Source of the DNA: Dysidea avara
Lineage: Eukaryota; Porifera; Demospongiae; Dictyoceratida; Dysideidae
Direction: 5' to 3'
Assembly (NCBI RefSeq): GCF_963678975.1
Contig: NC_089280.1
Span: 20,017,863-20,081,862, forward strand
Length of the DNA: 64,000 nucleotides
Positions 48,819 through 61,600 of this stretch are shown piece by piece (position 1 is the first letter of the stretch; every line of letters begins with the position of its first letter). The translations under genes were made by a program, and so were the position numbers. The notes beneath the pieces are model-generated. The model ran no database searches. It saw only the letters and a list, made by a program, of their open reading frames with translations, and was not told the DNA's origin.

Positions 48819-49072
48819 GCGTACCGTGTTTTTCAGGTTTCTGGCGAAAATCAAAGCATTAACGTGATCAAACACGTGATCCGTGCTTCGAACTAGCAAG
48901 GCTTACATAACTTGCAGCATACTAGCAATACTTGAACATGTACAATGATCGGCAAAAGGTGCGAATATTCACTTTAAATGCCTTGCAAGTTCGAGATATT
49001 TGAATTACAGATCACGTGTTTGATCACGTTTATGCTTTGATTTTCGCAAGAAACCTGAAAAACACGGTACGC
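48819..49072. repeat. Inverted-repeat element with 62-bp arms
   Basis: Arms starting GCGTACCGTGTTTTTCAGG are almost identical in inverse at 49010-49072 and end at paired CACGTGATC. 254 bp. No clear target duplication. Confidence 0.7.
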
Positions 49073-49627
49073 ATTTCAAAGTAGATAGATGGATCACGTT
49101 TTTCAGCCAGACTCAAACATTATTTATAATCTGGAACGTACGTACGTACTGAAAACTACACCATACTACTACTTATTACCTAACTATATACTTATTACTA
49201 GCTACGTACTTAACTTAACCAATGTCAAAGTCAGGCTGAAATTCGTCCTCAGCAGTCAGTACTGAGCTAAGCGTCGAATACTGGCGGAGTATCATTTTCG
49301 CATTGTATCTCCACAAAATCACAGACAGTTGCTGGAGAAGTTGGCGCCTAGCAAACTTTCGAGGTAAACCGTTTCTAACCGTTGTTCTGTCAGCTATATG
49401 GATCCTAAAATTGATAGGGCCAGCATATGGTGACCAAACATCAAAGGTCAGTCTCACATACAGGAGGGGTAAAATCTCCATTATCATTTATTCCCGGGCT
49501 AGATGGACTGCCCTTGCCACCACCCCCAAGTCCTGGTATTGAGTGTCCTTATCACGTTTTTCAGTTGGCGCTTTACGGTTTTGTTGCAAACATCACGGCC
49601 TAGCTCTGTGTGGTACTTGTGCTAAGA

Positions 49628-50862
49628 TAATGGTAAAACCAGGATTTGAGAAATGAGTGGAAATGGGATTCCTTCGCTGCAGAACACTCTTCACTGTGTG
49701 TATTTGAATTGAAGGGGTAGCTAGCAGAGCACAGATTTTCTCATGACTTAAAGTCTTTGGTGCATGGCCGGAGTAGCAGTGACTGCTGTATTAGAGTGTT
49801 TTGCACCTCAATTGCTAAAAAAATCATAAGCATATAACTGTACTACCAGAATGGCAATTGTATATGTCTTGGGTTAAATTTCTGATGGTGGATAATGCAG
49901 ATCATCCTGGCGATATCAGTGGCTTAAGCTAAAGTGACTGCTCTATTAGATTATGATTATAGTCAGCTAGCAAATGCATTACCGCTATATGACATTAAGG
50001 CTTAAATCCAAGTTGACATGTATCCCACAGTATTAAAATTCTCAGAAGCTTTTAATGACGTTAAACTTGTAAAAATACTCTGATCATACTGTAATAGAGC
50101 AGTCACTTCAACTTAAGCCACTGATACCACTGAGGATACTGCCAGGGTGATATACATTATCCACCATCAGAAATTTATAATTACTGTGTAAAACCTCCAA
50201 AAGAGTTTACAAACACAGATAATCATAGAAGGATATAAGAAGAGTTCAAGTTCTTGCATAAAATCATCAACATCGTTAGTAATTGAGGTAGATCATTCCA
50301 TAATTTTACCGCTAAAGACAAGAAAGAATGCAAAATTAATATGTTTCAGTTTTAATTGATGGACTAATAGTATAACGACAAGAGTGACTGCAAGTATATG
50401 CAGTTAAGGGAGTTAGAGTAATTGATGAAACTTCAACAAGAGCATGAATCAAGAGCATGCATAAGTAGCTAAGACATTCAGTTCTTCTTTTCAGTGTCAG
50501 TTCTAAAGTTGGAAAGATTAGGTGGTCCAGCATGCTGGTTACACTACTGAATCAACAAAAGTTTATTCATAATGAAATAGGCTGCACTCCTCTGGACTTT
50601 ATCTAATTGATAGATTTGATATTGTACCAAGACATTATATAATTGCCATTCTGTTAGTACAGTTGTATGCTTATGTTTTTCTTAGGAATTGAATTGTAAG
50701 ACACTCTAATACAGCAGTCACTGCTACTTCGGCCACCCGAGTCGTGAGAAAATCTATGCTCTACTACCCCTTCAATTACAAATGAAGAGTGTTCTGCACT
50801 GAGTAAAGGAATTCCATTTCTCGCTTCCCGTTTCCTATTTCTCCGTTCCTGCCTTACCATTA
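49628..50862. repeat. Nested inverted repeats, 1.2 kb
   Basis: Outer arms (49628-49870 / 50640-50862) share TAATGGTAA, AGAACACTCTTC, GAGTAGCAGTGACTGC and ATAACTGTACTA blocks. Inner arms (49888-49965 / 50084-50172) share TTCTGATGGTGGATAATG and GTGGCTTAAG. Both pairs carry the CTCTATTAGAG motif. It looks like a fold-back transposon; it interrupts the YqaJ-PHD relic. Confidence 0.6.
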
Positions 50863-53117
50863 GCTACCTGCAAGGAATAAGGTACACTCCAATGAACTCA
50901 AAATGGCCATGTAACCGGCTTAGGCTAGTCCGGCTTAGCTAGCGGTTAATGAGTCAGTATCCAAACTCTTGGGCCGGCACCACTTTTGAAATGCCATATA
51001 TTCAATTGTATTCAAAGTTATCCAAAACAGAGCTAAAACCTGAATATTTATAGCTTAAATTTTTTTAGGCCTGATCAAACACTCACTGTATGAGCTCTAC
51101 TCCACAGCTGAGGTTTTATTACTCTGAGATTGTTGTAATATAGTAGCCAAAGTTTCTACTAACTAATCCATATCATACAATAGGCTTGGAAAGGAATGCT
51201 GGATGGGGGAACTCTGCAGCTGGCTGGATCCATGAACTGCATATTCACCAGTTTACAGTAGGAAGTAGTAGGAGATTCATAATGAAGGGAAAGGTATAAC
51301 TTAATTTACTACCTGCTTGTTAAGTTTTTAGCCATCCATTATAATGTTTATAAGGTATATACATTATACAGAATTGGGAAGGCTTGCTCACACATATGTA
51401 CGTAGCAATACTCTCATCAGTTATATGTGCAGCAGAAATACGTTGGCAAAGTGGCATGTCATCATGTACATCTCAATCATGTATGTGGAACCATGCACTG
51501 TAAACAGGAAGTATATGTAGATCATGTAATGTAAGTAGCTATTAGGTTTCAAACTCGAGCTCTTTCAGTTAAGCCAGCATTTATTGCAGACATTCAGTTC
51601 ATTGGCTGTAAGATGCGTAGCAAACGAATGTCCTTACCTAGTGCACGTGTCACAGATCTGTCATCATTAGGGTCACAAAGATTATCAGCAAATCCCCCTT
51701 CTTTGTCAACTGGCTCATCAACTGTTGAGCAATCACCATCACCATCCATATTTCGTGAACCAGCAAGTGAAGAAGAGCAACAGAAGGTGTTTGAGACTGC
51801 CAGGCTGCATACCAGTCAAAAGAAAGCCTGGAATATTTAAAATGGTGAAACCATATGCAGATAGGTTTGTTCCTATCATGGACATGCAGAGAAGCTTATC
51901 CTAAGCCATAGTCAGAGTTATACAATCCTGGCTTGCTAACAAATGGATACCTTAAACTACTAAAAGAATGTGAGACAGCCATTTTCATCTGTCAAGGTAT
52001 GCTATAGTTGCATGATAATTACGTATAAAGCTGTAGTTAAGTATTGTTGTGATGATGTACCATTATTTATATAGATTATAAGGGTGCAAGCAGATAGATT
52101 GGAATCTCACACAAGAAGCCAATCCTCCAACAAAGCTTGGTATTTACATCGTGTTGGTTGGATTACAGCATACAACTTCAAGGAAGCAGTTGTCACTAAT
52201 CAGTTTATACCATCCCAAAGCTTGATAAAGAGAATCTGCTATCCAATATCACACAAGTTTTCAACACCTGCTACACAGTATGTTAACTTTCATTACCATG
52301 TTAAACCACACACTTTTATACACAGATGGGGATGTTCTCATGTGAAAAGGCACTGGATGATTTCATAACTAAGATGACCGAAAGCCATTTGGAATTTAAG
52401 GTTTCAGATGCTGGGTTCTTTATTGATTGTAGCACGCCTTATCTGGGACATCTCCAGATGCAATGTCCAACTGTGCATGTTGTGGCAAAGGGGGTTATTG
52501 ACTCAAGTGTCCATACTGTAAATGTAGTGGTCTACCAGATAATCATGAAGACACACGGTGTTGTCTGGAAGTTGAGAATGACATCAGAAAACTTAAGAAA
52601 GACCACATTTATTATTTCCAGGTGCAATTACAAATGCATGTCTGTGCAGTTGACCATGCAGACTTCGTTGTTTGGACAGAAAAAGACCTCTTTGTTAAGC
52701 AAATAAATAAGGATGCTTCTTTTGTACCAAGCAAGCTCAACACTGTTAATACTTTTTCATTTATAACACTGCTAATACTTTTTCATTTATGGAGTATTGC
52801 CAGAGCTCATTGGAAAGTGGTACACATGTATACCCATTAGTAATGATGATGGAATTGTTTCAGTACCTACTAGTAAAGATACATCTGCAGAAAGTAAAAC
52901 TGAGGACAACGATGATGATCCTGACAAGCTATGGTGTTACTGCAATGAATCCAGTTTGGGTAGATGGTTACGTGTGATAATAAAAAATGCACAATAAAGT
53001 GGTTTCACATTACGTACTTACACTTAGAAGATCAGGAACTGAAAGGAAAGTGGTACTGCCCCTCGATTCTTGTCGGAGATTGCCAAAATTCAAAAAAACA
53101 TAACACATATACATTTA

Positions 53118-53400
53118 ATCTTCACAGACTACAGATGGATACAAGTTTACACATGCACAGCACACATGTATGATTTTATCTACAGTACTTTCAGTGTCCT
53201 TCTCATCTATAATAAGATAAATTGGTAACACTCCTTGCAAAATTGTATATTTCTGCTTCAACAATTCAATAACTCTTTCAACATAAATTCTGACAGTTGA
53301 AAATTCCCTACTCCAGTCGATATCCTTCTTTCTAACTGTTTTTTTTCCTTCTGTAAAAGGTGGCACCTTGACCTCAGCTAAAACCATTTTGGCTTCCTGT
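53118..53400 (-). pseudogene. DDE transposase fragment (PIF/Harbinger-like)
   Basis: The minus strand encodes the C-terminal part of a DDE_Tnp_4-type transposase: DGFTCKQEAKMVLAEVKVPP, the RKKDIDWSREFSTVRI segment with the family's VERVI acidic residue, and the KQKYTILQG and DKIIHVC motifs. The N-terminal catalytic half is missing, so it cannot be active. Confidence 0.65.
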
Positions 53401-53610
53401 TTGCAAGTAAATCCATCCCATCCATCCCATCCTCCCATCTGTGGTTACATTGACACAAGTATTAGCAAAAAGCATTAGAGCATGTTTCAAGTACTGTTCT
53501 TTGACAACAAGCCAAGTCTTGGAGGCATTAGGGAAGTAGCCAAAAAGTGGTCCAAGTGATGAAATCTGGTTCCACCACAAAATACACACTTGTCTGTCAC
53601 GTGCCTGCAC
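53383..53610 (-). pseudogene. Reverse-transcriptase fragment
   Basis: The minus strand reads SSLGPLFGYFPNASKTWLVV then VNVTTDGR, resembling the segment after the catalytic block of reverse transcriptases found in cnidarian and sponge non-LTR elements. It abuts the DDE fragment through a short GGATGG repeat, an apparent junction of two elements. Confidence 0.45.
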
Positions 53611-53619
53611 TGGTTGTAC

Positions 53620-55379
53620 TTAGCCACAGCACACACTATCATGTGTCTTGATTATCATCTGAAAAGTGAAGTATCCATTACACTCGAGTTTACACTTCGT
53701 TGTCAGCTATGTTCAACACAGCAGTACGAATCAAGAACTGTTCAAAAAGGCAACTCTGCAATCAAAGTAGCCACGACTATGAAAACTACGGACAATTTCC
53801 ATTACGAAGTGAAGCCATCACGTTCTACCACCAAGTCAACACTTTTCGCTGTCAGCAAAGATGAATGAGACACAAAGGAGTTTTTTTTTTGCTTTTTTTA
53901 CAATCACATATTATTTTTTCCTTTAATATAACAAGTAAATGAAAATAACAAGAAACAACAATTCGAAGTACATGCATGTGATGGATGCACCTGACCCTCA
54001 GATATCGTAAGGTCAAGGAGGACAGTGGTAAGTCCATGAAGAATGCATTATATGTACTGCAAGTATGCCAAAAGGCACCTCTCGGGCCAAAGCAACATCG
54101 AACAGTGAAAACATCAAGCCCGTAGCCTTAGCCGTTATCAAGTTACGCTTGTCTGAAGGCAATCAGTCAGTTATTTATTCAGTCAGTCACTAGAAAATTC
54201 AAATTCAGTTAAAACGATTTTTTTTAAATTCTGTAGCAACTTGTTGAAAGCATTTCAGGGTTGATCTGAAGGCTTGTTTGGGCTGTAGTTACTGCCTCAT
54301 CGTCGTCAGGGAAAATTGAGGCTGGTTTTTGGGTAATGTTATTTATTTCATGGGCCATGCAGGTCACTGGTGTGTGCGTAGATTGACGATCATCAAAAAT
54401 TTGGTAACGCATAAAAGTGCTATGTGTAACATGTTATGTAGGTGCAGGTGAATGTGTGTCCCTATCATGGCACACATGCACGCATGTACACACATACACC
54501 CACACACGCACACACACTCGCATGCATGGACACCACATGCACAAAGGGGAAAATGCCCCAGTTACAGTTGCATCACTTGATATTCATATAAGGAACTAAA
54601 CAAAGCATGTACAGAGAAGCCATATATGTGACCAAATTTTTGATAATCATTGATCTATGCACACACCAGTGAAGTTCACTTTTCACCATGAATGGGTAGC
54701 CACACCAATACTCTACACATTTGCACCACAGCCATACCTCTGATTTTCTCAGGCTGCTTTTCACGAGTGGATTTCTAGAGACGTGTGCCAGTCACTGGGA
54801 ATGTTCTGGCACCTTGTAAAACCAGGCTAGAGACATGGACAGCCTTGGACAGTTGCCCAGATGTTTTCTACATAAATTTCTTTCATTTCAGTGGAACAGG
54901 TGACCTTGGGAGCCCAATATTATGGCTGGAGACACCATATGACCTACTCAGCCATTTTCTGTTCACATACCAATTGCCCACCCACCACCCCACCGCCACC
55001 CATTGTGATGTGCTTGTTGTCAAAAAAGGTGCTCAAAATTATGATTATATCGATAGCTAGCTTGCTATGGATTAAAGTGAGATAAACACTATAATGGTTG
55101 GCTGCATTCACAGTGAAAATTTCAAACTCATAGCTTTTGACTGTACCAAACTGAAGAACTGTGTATCTCACAATCTATTGATGTGCATAAATTCACTCCC
55201 CCACCCCTCTCCAAGTTAGTCAGGTAACTATATACAAGTAGAATTTCATTAACAATCTAGAAACTCTAATAGAACAGTCAATAATACGGACAATAATGAA
55301 TTTCCTACTGTAAAATTAAGTAACTTTTCTTCGTACCTTAGACTGGATGTGCCCCTCCCCTTGCCAGCTCTGGGATCCA

Positions 55380-55380
<1 letters not shown>
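53620..55380. other. Intergenic; no gene seen
   Basis: Short ORFs on both strands have no recognised motif. A CA-rich imperfect tract lies at 54470-54530 and a TGTGACCAAATTTTTGATAA transposon-end-like sequence at 54628. Confidence 0.4.
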
Positions 55381-55382
<2 letters not shown>

Positions 55383-55450
<68 letters not shown>

Positions 55451-55479
55451 CACACACACACACACACATGCACACACAG
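55383..55479. repeat. (CA)n microsatellite
   Basis: About 97 bp of CA with three single-base interruptions. Abuts the 5' edge of the LINE relic. Confidence 0.95.
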
Positions 55480-55483
55480 ACTT

Positions 55484-56685
55484 TTCGAAGGCATTTGATA
55501 CCGTACTACACTGTTGCCCATTTAAAAGCTATAATTTCATCATATTGACAGTAGAGTCCTTCACTAGATTGAAATGTGGCTCACAACATGCAGACAACAG
55601 GTCTTACTTGATGGGGAATCATCTGATTATATCCCTGTACTGAATCTATATTAATGATATTGTCGAAAATATTTTGTCTCAGTTAAAACATTTTGCCAAT
55701 GATTGCCTATTGTATTGAGTCATTAAAACAGAACAGGACACTGCCTCACTGCAGAGGGATCTGGATACTCTATCCCACTGGGCATTGGTCTGGCAGATGA
55801 GGTTTAACCTTGGTAAATGTACTGTTATGAGATGCTCAAGGTTACTAAATCCCATAACTGCAAACTACAGGTCCATTTTATCTGTAACACATCAACATAT
55901 TTACCTTGGAGTGACATTAGATGATCATCTTTCATGGTCTACCCATGTTACTAATGTTACTAGTAAGGCTACAAGGATGTTAAATTTTCTCGAACACCAC
56001 CTTACTAAATGTTCAACTGATTTCAAGGTATGCATCTTCATACTTTGAAATCATGGTCTGCACTTTTCACCTTCTTTGTCCATGTCATCGCTGCTCCAGT
56101 GTGCCTATATCTGTAAACTTCAATGAACTGTAACTATAATTCTGTAATTAACGGTAACTAAAATTGTTTATTTATTAAATTTTTTTTTTCACCTTGGATG
56201 TCAGCACCTGTTGCTGGCATACCTTCAGCATGCAATTTTGATTTTACTTGCACGCATGCTGTAAAGCTAAATAAATAAAATAAAAATAAAAATACTTATT
56301 ATTAGTTCGATCATTAATGGAATACGCATGTGTTGTCTGGGACCCACTTTACATTGTACTTTTAGAAAAATCTAGAAGCGTGCTGCAAGGTGGATCCTTT
56401 TTGACTATAGCTATCACAGTAGTGCCAATGCTATGCTGGAGCAGCTTAATGATTAGTTGCATTAGCAAAGAGAAGGAAGCAACAAAGACTTAACAAATAA
56501 TGCATGGCATGATTGGCTTATCTAGATAACATCACCCATTCCACTTGATGATGATACCACCTACAAGTGCCACCGTGACAAGCTTTTTCCCGAAGACAAT
56601 CAGAGAATGGAATGCGCTGCCAACACCAATGATTGAAATGGACACTTTGACTAAGTTTTCAGTAGTCATAATTGAATGTTTGTAA
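55484..56685 (+). pseudogene. Non-LTR retrotransposon (LINE) RT remnant
   Basis: Pieces in order on the plus strand: DFSKAFDTVLH (the first catalytic block), a frameshifted VLLDGESSDYIPVL, YINDIVENILSQL, then HFANDCLL where the FADD catalytic pair reads FAND, TASLQRDLDTLSHWA, MRFNLGKCTVM, YLGVTLDDHLSWSTHV, and after an insertion LVRSLMEYACVVWDP and TIREWNALPTP. The order matches CR1/Jockey-type reverse transcriptases. Several frameshifts, the mutated catalytic Asp and an internal insertion make it inactive. A (TA)n tract follows at about 56700. Confidence 0.75.
56050..56300 (+). repeat. Retroposon insertion inside the LINE relic
   Basis: The reading frame of the RT stops after CSTDFK and resumes at about 56303. 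Between them is non-coding sequence ending CCTTCAGCATGCAA...GCTGTAAAGCTAAATAAATA, a tail like that of the SINEs at 29385 and 39993. Confidence 0.5.
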
Positions 56686-57065
56686 TGTATACATGCAGTA
56701 TATATATATTATATATAAATATATATATATATGTTTATTTGTACCTTCTAGGGCCTCAGCCTTGGCTGTCTGCCCTATTAAACCAATGAACCTTATCCGT
56801 AATTACGTCACTACATAAAAATGGCAGCAATAGTGTGGGGACTTTGAATACTGCACAAATTTGTAGTGTCAAATCTAAAGTGTGCAGTGATAAATGTGAT
56901 TATGCATAGTGTTAATTAATAGGGAAATTGCTTATAACATGACTACACATCATGTATACAAACAATACTATATTACTCTGCATGAAATCACTCTTAGATT
57001 CAGCATTGCAAGAAATCAGTGCTCATAGACTTGATATTTGAGAAGTGAAAATATCATACAGTGCT

Positions 57066-57960
57066 GTATCAAACAAAAGCCTTTATTTAGTATCTGACAA
57101 AAGTCACGAGTGCTTATATAACATTCATATTCATTTATAAAGTGCAATATGCTTTTGGATAATATATGCATTTGGTAACCAAGAAGATACAATGCTTTGA
57201 AGTTGGCTAGCCAGCACAATTTAGATGTATGCATGCTGTACCATCATAATAATGATACTTAAGTATATATACCAATTTAACCATGTTTACCATGTTCACT
57301 AGGTAATAAAGAGAATGTATAGATCAATGGTCTTATTTTAAGCCACATATGTTTTAGCAGAACTATATACTTTAGTAGAAGAACTACTTAAAAGATGCAA
57401 CCTTTAGTAGAAGCTATGTACATACCATGGCCAAATTTTTCCTAGCAGCCTCCTGATTTTACCTTAACTACATGGCTGTTTAATTAGAGTAGTTTTACTA
57501 ACTAGACAATTTAACCTAAAATTATAACGACACAGTTTCATGTATAGCATACAATTGTGCATGCTACCTACAAACTCTTGCAAGTAAAAGTACTACCATA
57601 ATGTTTGATATATATTTGCCTGGCTTCTTTGTTAACAAAGGGATTTCTGAAACTCATGAAAACCTTTGTATGTGTGCCACATTTATACTTCCTTGAAGTG
57701 TAAACATCACTTGTAGAAATTTCTATCACAAAATGGTAAGTTTATGTGTTCTCAATATTAGCTATATATCAATAAAGAGCTGCATACAACTAAGCTAATT
57801 TACAAAGAAACATTGTCGTCTTTCACTGTCATTTGCTGCAGAGCCAGAGAATACTTAATGCATATCATGATTTCATTACTACAGACTGTTTTATTGGAGT
57901 ATATCTAAAATGTTTTATGAAATGAAATTACAGCTCTGATCCCTTTCTGAGCCAGAAAGG
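57066..57960 (+). repeat. Dispersed duplicate, right copy
   Basis: Second copy of the 35735-37200 segment without the 0.8 kb transposon insertion; continues on to match 37320-37440 (GAGCCAGRGAATACTTAATG). Confidence 0.75.
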
Positions 57961-58490
57961 GGAACACATGTCTCATACGTATCCCCCAACTCAATCTCCT
58001 ATATTGCAGCTGTCTAATAATATACTCATTGGAGTAGTGTACCTAGTAAATACATCCTGTTTGAACAGCACATACTAAATACGTACTGTGTAAGTCAGCC
58101 AAAGAAAGAGTGAGATTGAAATGAGGGTGTTTGTTTGTCACAAAAGTTTTATGCTCAATCCAACTCTCAGCAGGTCTAGCTCTTCATGATATTGTTGTTA
58201 TTTGTACTTATTTTTTAGTACTTCATTCCCTCAGTTCATATCTACATCCAACTGTATGCAACACAGGGTAACTAGATTAATTCCTGGTTTTGATAATTCA
58301 ACGCTGGAATTTCATTCTCTGTATATATATATACATCTACATGGAGACATAGATGCCTTTAAACTATTAAAACATTATACTTTCTATCTTAACACCGGCT
58401 CCCCATAATTTTAAGATTTAAGATTAGGTACTGGGCAGTCAGCTCAGCTGGTTTGCCCAGGGGGTGAAAACCCCAAATGGTACAATCAAA

Positions 58491-58621
58491 TACATACATA
58501 CATACATACATACATACATACATACATACATACATACATACATACATACATACATACATACATACATACATACATACATACATACATACATACATACATA
58601 CATACATACATACATACATAC
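58491..58621. repeat. (CATA)n microsatellite
   Basis: About 131 bp, some 33 uninterrupted tetranucleotide units. It produces artefact ORFs on both strands. Confidence 0.97.
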
Positions 58622-58699
58622 AATTTGATAATAATTATGAACAACAACTCCAGATCAAGAAGTCATTGTTTGAGGTCACTCTCAACATTTCAGAATCCC

Positions 58700-61600
58700 A
58701 TAAGCCAGAATTAACTCTTATATAATTCTCCTTCTTGCCATCTACTATTAGATTTGGAACAATTTGTCAATCAGCCATCTACAAACTGTTTTAAGGACAT
58801 ATTATTGAATCACTTTGATTACCCCCTTTATTTGTTCATATGTATCTATGTGTTATACTCTTTGATTGAGTCCTACACAGTTATACCTTTATTTTTGAAG
58901 TTATACCAGCAAGGGAAAATGGTTAAATGTGTTTCTTTGAAAGTAATACCTGAATACGTATAGCTGAGCTGAAAATGTCAGTTTCTTTAAAAATAGACTA
59001 TAGATAACTATTAGAAGTGCTCAGGGTCAGGGTATGGTTACCATCATGCAAAGACCTTCAAACAAGCAATGCAACATGTAATCAAGAGTTCATAAGGGAG
59101 TTATGAATTAATGTAATGTACACTGTACATTGTATCCATTTAACTGAATAGCTCATATTGTCTTAGTCACATCCATGCAGTACTTGCAACTCTTGAAGTA
59201 TATGGCTTACCCAGGATATACTATTACCATTATACACTGACAAGCAAAGATTATACACAGATATTCAATTTCATATCTTCAATCACTTGCCTAAATCAGC
59301 TAGCTAATGTTATCACTTGCATGCGGCCATGTTATGTAGTCTGAGATTGCTTTTCAAATGCAGGGATTTACCTTCCTATAACACTTTAAAAAATAAAGTG
59401 CGCTTTACACACAAAAATGTTGTCACAGTGCACACTTTTGGCCTCAAAGTGTGCACTGTGACACTGTTTTTGTGTGCAAAGCACACTTTATTTTTTAGAG
59501 TGAAGATCATTGTTAGCTCTGCATGTGTTTAATGTCAGTGGTCCTATACTTATCATGTATGTATAGTAAATCTTTTCTATACAGTGAAACCTCAGTTTTC
59601 TGAACTCTCAGTTATCCAAACTCAAAAAGTGATCATCATGTCTATTAGAATATAACTATAGTGAGCATTCTATACGTAGTAGAGTATAATTATTTGAAAC
59701 TTTCATTAAGTTCCAGTAGTTTTTATGTTTGTAAAAGTTTTATAGCTGCAGAATATGATTGCAAAAGTATGGAGTATTTAAGAAGTGTACATGACAGTGG
59801 TGCACCGTGAAGGTCAGCTTGTATCCTGTACCAGTCACCATACGTAACTACAGTACCGATTAGTGTTAAGGTATGTAATGTTAACACATGCACATTGTTT
59901 TGAGGTGATCACATGGACTTTTCAGTTAGCTATCATGGTCCTCAGTGCATGGTTTGAGATATTACTCTATGTGTAGGTGTATAGAATTCCTTCAATGGAT
60001 GTAGCTAGCTATATAGTGTTTCACAACTTTTGCTCAAATTTAATACATGCCAAGTAGCTAAATAACTACCTTCTGAAATAAACACAAGAGGCCATCACTA
60101 TCTCACTGCGAACTACAAGCAAGGCTTCGGCAGAGGGCATAAGGGAAGTGATCTAAGGCCGGTGGACAAAATAATGACAATGACCTGAGTCATAAGAAAG
60201 CTCATTATGATCCAGCACGTGATTTTACAATTAGTAATTTACACGTGGTTAGTGCAATTAGTCGAGGATTGCATCATATCATTTTCTAGGGTGTGTAAAG
60301 TACAAGAATAACAAAACCGTATCGAGTGTCACTCTATGTGGAGTAGTGCGCTACCAGTGCTGTATAACTAATAGTTATAGCTACGTAGCTAAATCCATTC
60401 AAGAGTCGACTGCCGAGTTGACACTGAACGCCAAGATTCAGCCGTGAATCCTCGCCTAAATCTTTCAAGGACGGAGGACTTTGTAAGTGATCTACATATA
60501 CTGTATGGCTATTAAGTAGCTACGGTAGGAATTAGCGTGTGGTCCTGGTCCGGCTCTTGGTTCGCGATGTTGGCGCGAGTTACATTAGTTTCCCTTCCCA
60601 CTTCTTTCCCAAGGACCGAAGTATGTGGCTTGCTCGTGTTCACAATGGGGAGAAGTTATTTTGTTATGAAGTTGAAGTCTGTGACTGACAAATACGTAGC
60701 TTCAGTGAGCTGGCATTGGTGCTGAAAAATAAACGGTTTTCAGTTTTGTGGGTTAGATGGAATGCCAGCACATTTACACTACAAGCGGCAGTATGCTGGA
60801 CAACTTACTGACAGCTGTGTTAATGGCCCCACTCCCTGATGCCTGATACAGACAATAGCTATAGAATGTGTCATTGCGAGAGTGTTTATTTTAGTTGTTT
60901 CTCATGAAAGTGGGTGGTTATTTACTGGCCTGGGCTAGTTGGTGGGTGTGTCTCTCAGTTTGACTGTAGACACCATTATTGGAGAAACCAAACTTACAGT
61001 GCAAAACAACACGTTTGTGATTGTCTCAGTGAAAACCCGTCTAGTTCGTACAAGCATGCATTTTGAGAAAAACGAAATTTTAAAAATTGGTGAAATTACA
61101 CATGCTAAAAGAAAATTTTACACAAGTTTAATCAAGCCATTACTCAGAGAAAGAAGACTCAAATCAAGTCAACATATATATCATCTTATTCGCCTACTCA
61201 TGGGGAGTTTTAAAATCTTTGTTTAATGTCTGTATCCCCAATGGTTTGCATGTCACGTGCATTTGTTTATGATGCGGTAGATGTAAACAAAATTATTGCC
61301 GTTTCTTCAATAAAACCGCCTTCATATGCCTATGCGCATGCACAAGTAACTGGTGGGTGGAAACTAAACGTTGATTGATCTGTCAATCCATGGTGAACAT
61401 TGTAAGCCAAATCCCTACTTTGTAGACTAATCCAAAGTTATGACTGCGAATGTAAGTGCCTGTAGTTTATTTTTAGTATAGTCACTGTACAATTTGATTT
61501 CCTTGCTCTTCCTACTGTAAACTACTCACCATAATCAACTGAAACTTTGGTGAGCCATTCCTTGAACAATGCAGATAATGCTAAAATAATAATAATAAAT

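Larger units (their letters stand above)
48555..53106 (+). pseudogene. SWIM/YqaJ-nuclease/PHD gene, decayed
   Basis: Scattered in-order pieces of a family common in sponges and cnidarians and probably derived from a mobile element: N-terminal exon 48555-48694 (YYSTLSDEAKERFESKV, DPYKLARNQ); a pre-SWIM piece 51187-51296 (AGWIHELHIHQF); a degenerate cysteine region about 51436; KPAFIADIQFIGCKMRSKR at 51570; a YqaJ/lambda-exonuclease-like domain 52084-52790 (LHRVGWITAYNF, SPDAMSNCACCGKG, KCPYC, VQLQMHVC); and a C-terminal PHD finger 52925-53075 (LWCYCNES, CDNKKC, WFHIT, WYCPS). At least three frameshifts are visible, the nuclease ExK motif is disrupted, and a zinc ligand of the PHD reads Tyr. 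A 2.5 kb block of inverted repeats separates the first two pieces. Divergent from the NLR gene. Confidence 0.65.

Noticed and set aside
53590..53868. 92-residue ORF on plus strand
   Set aside because: Overlaps the antisense of mobile-element fragments and shows no motif of its own.
58389..58725. Tyr-Ile-His-Thr and Tyr-Val-Cys-Met repeat ORFs
   Set aside because: Translation of the (CATA)n tract.
60537..60725. Possible coding exon with Trp-rich start
   Set aside because: No splice partner, no family motif; only a CpG-richer context.
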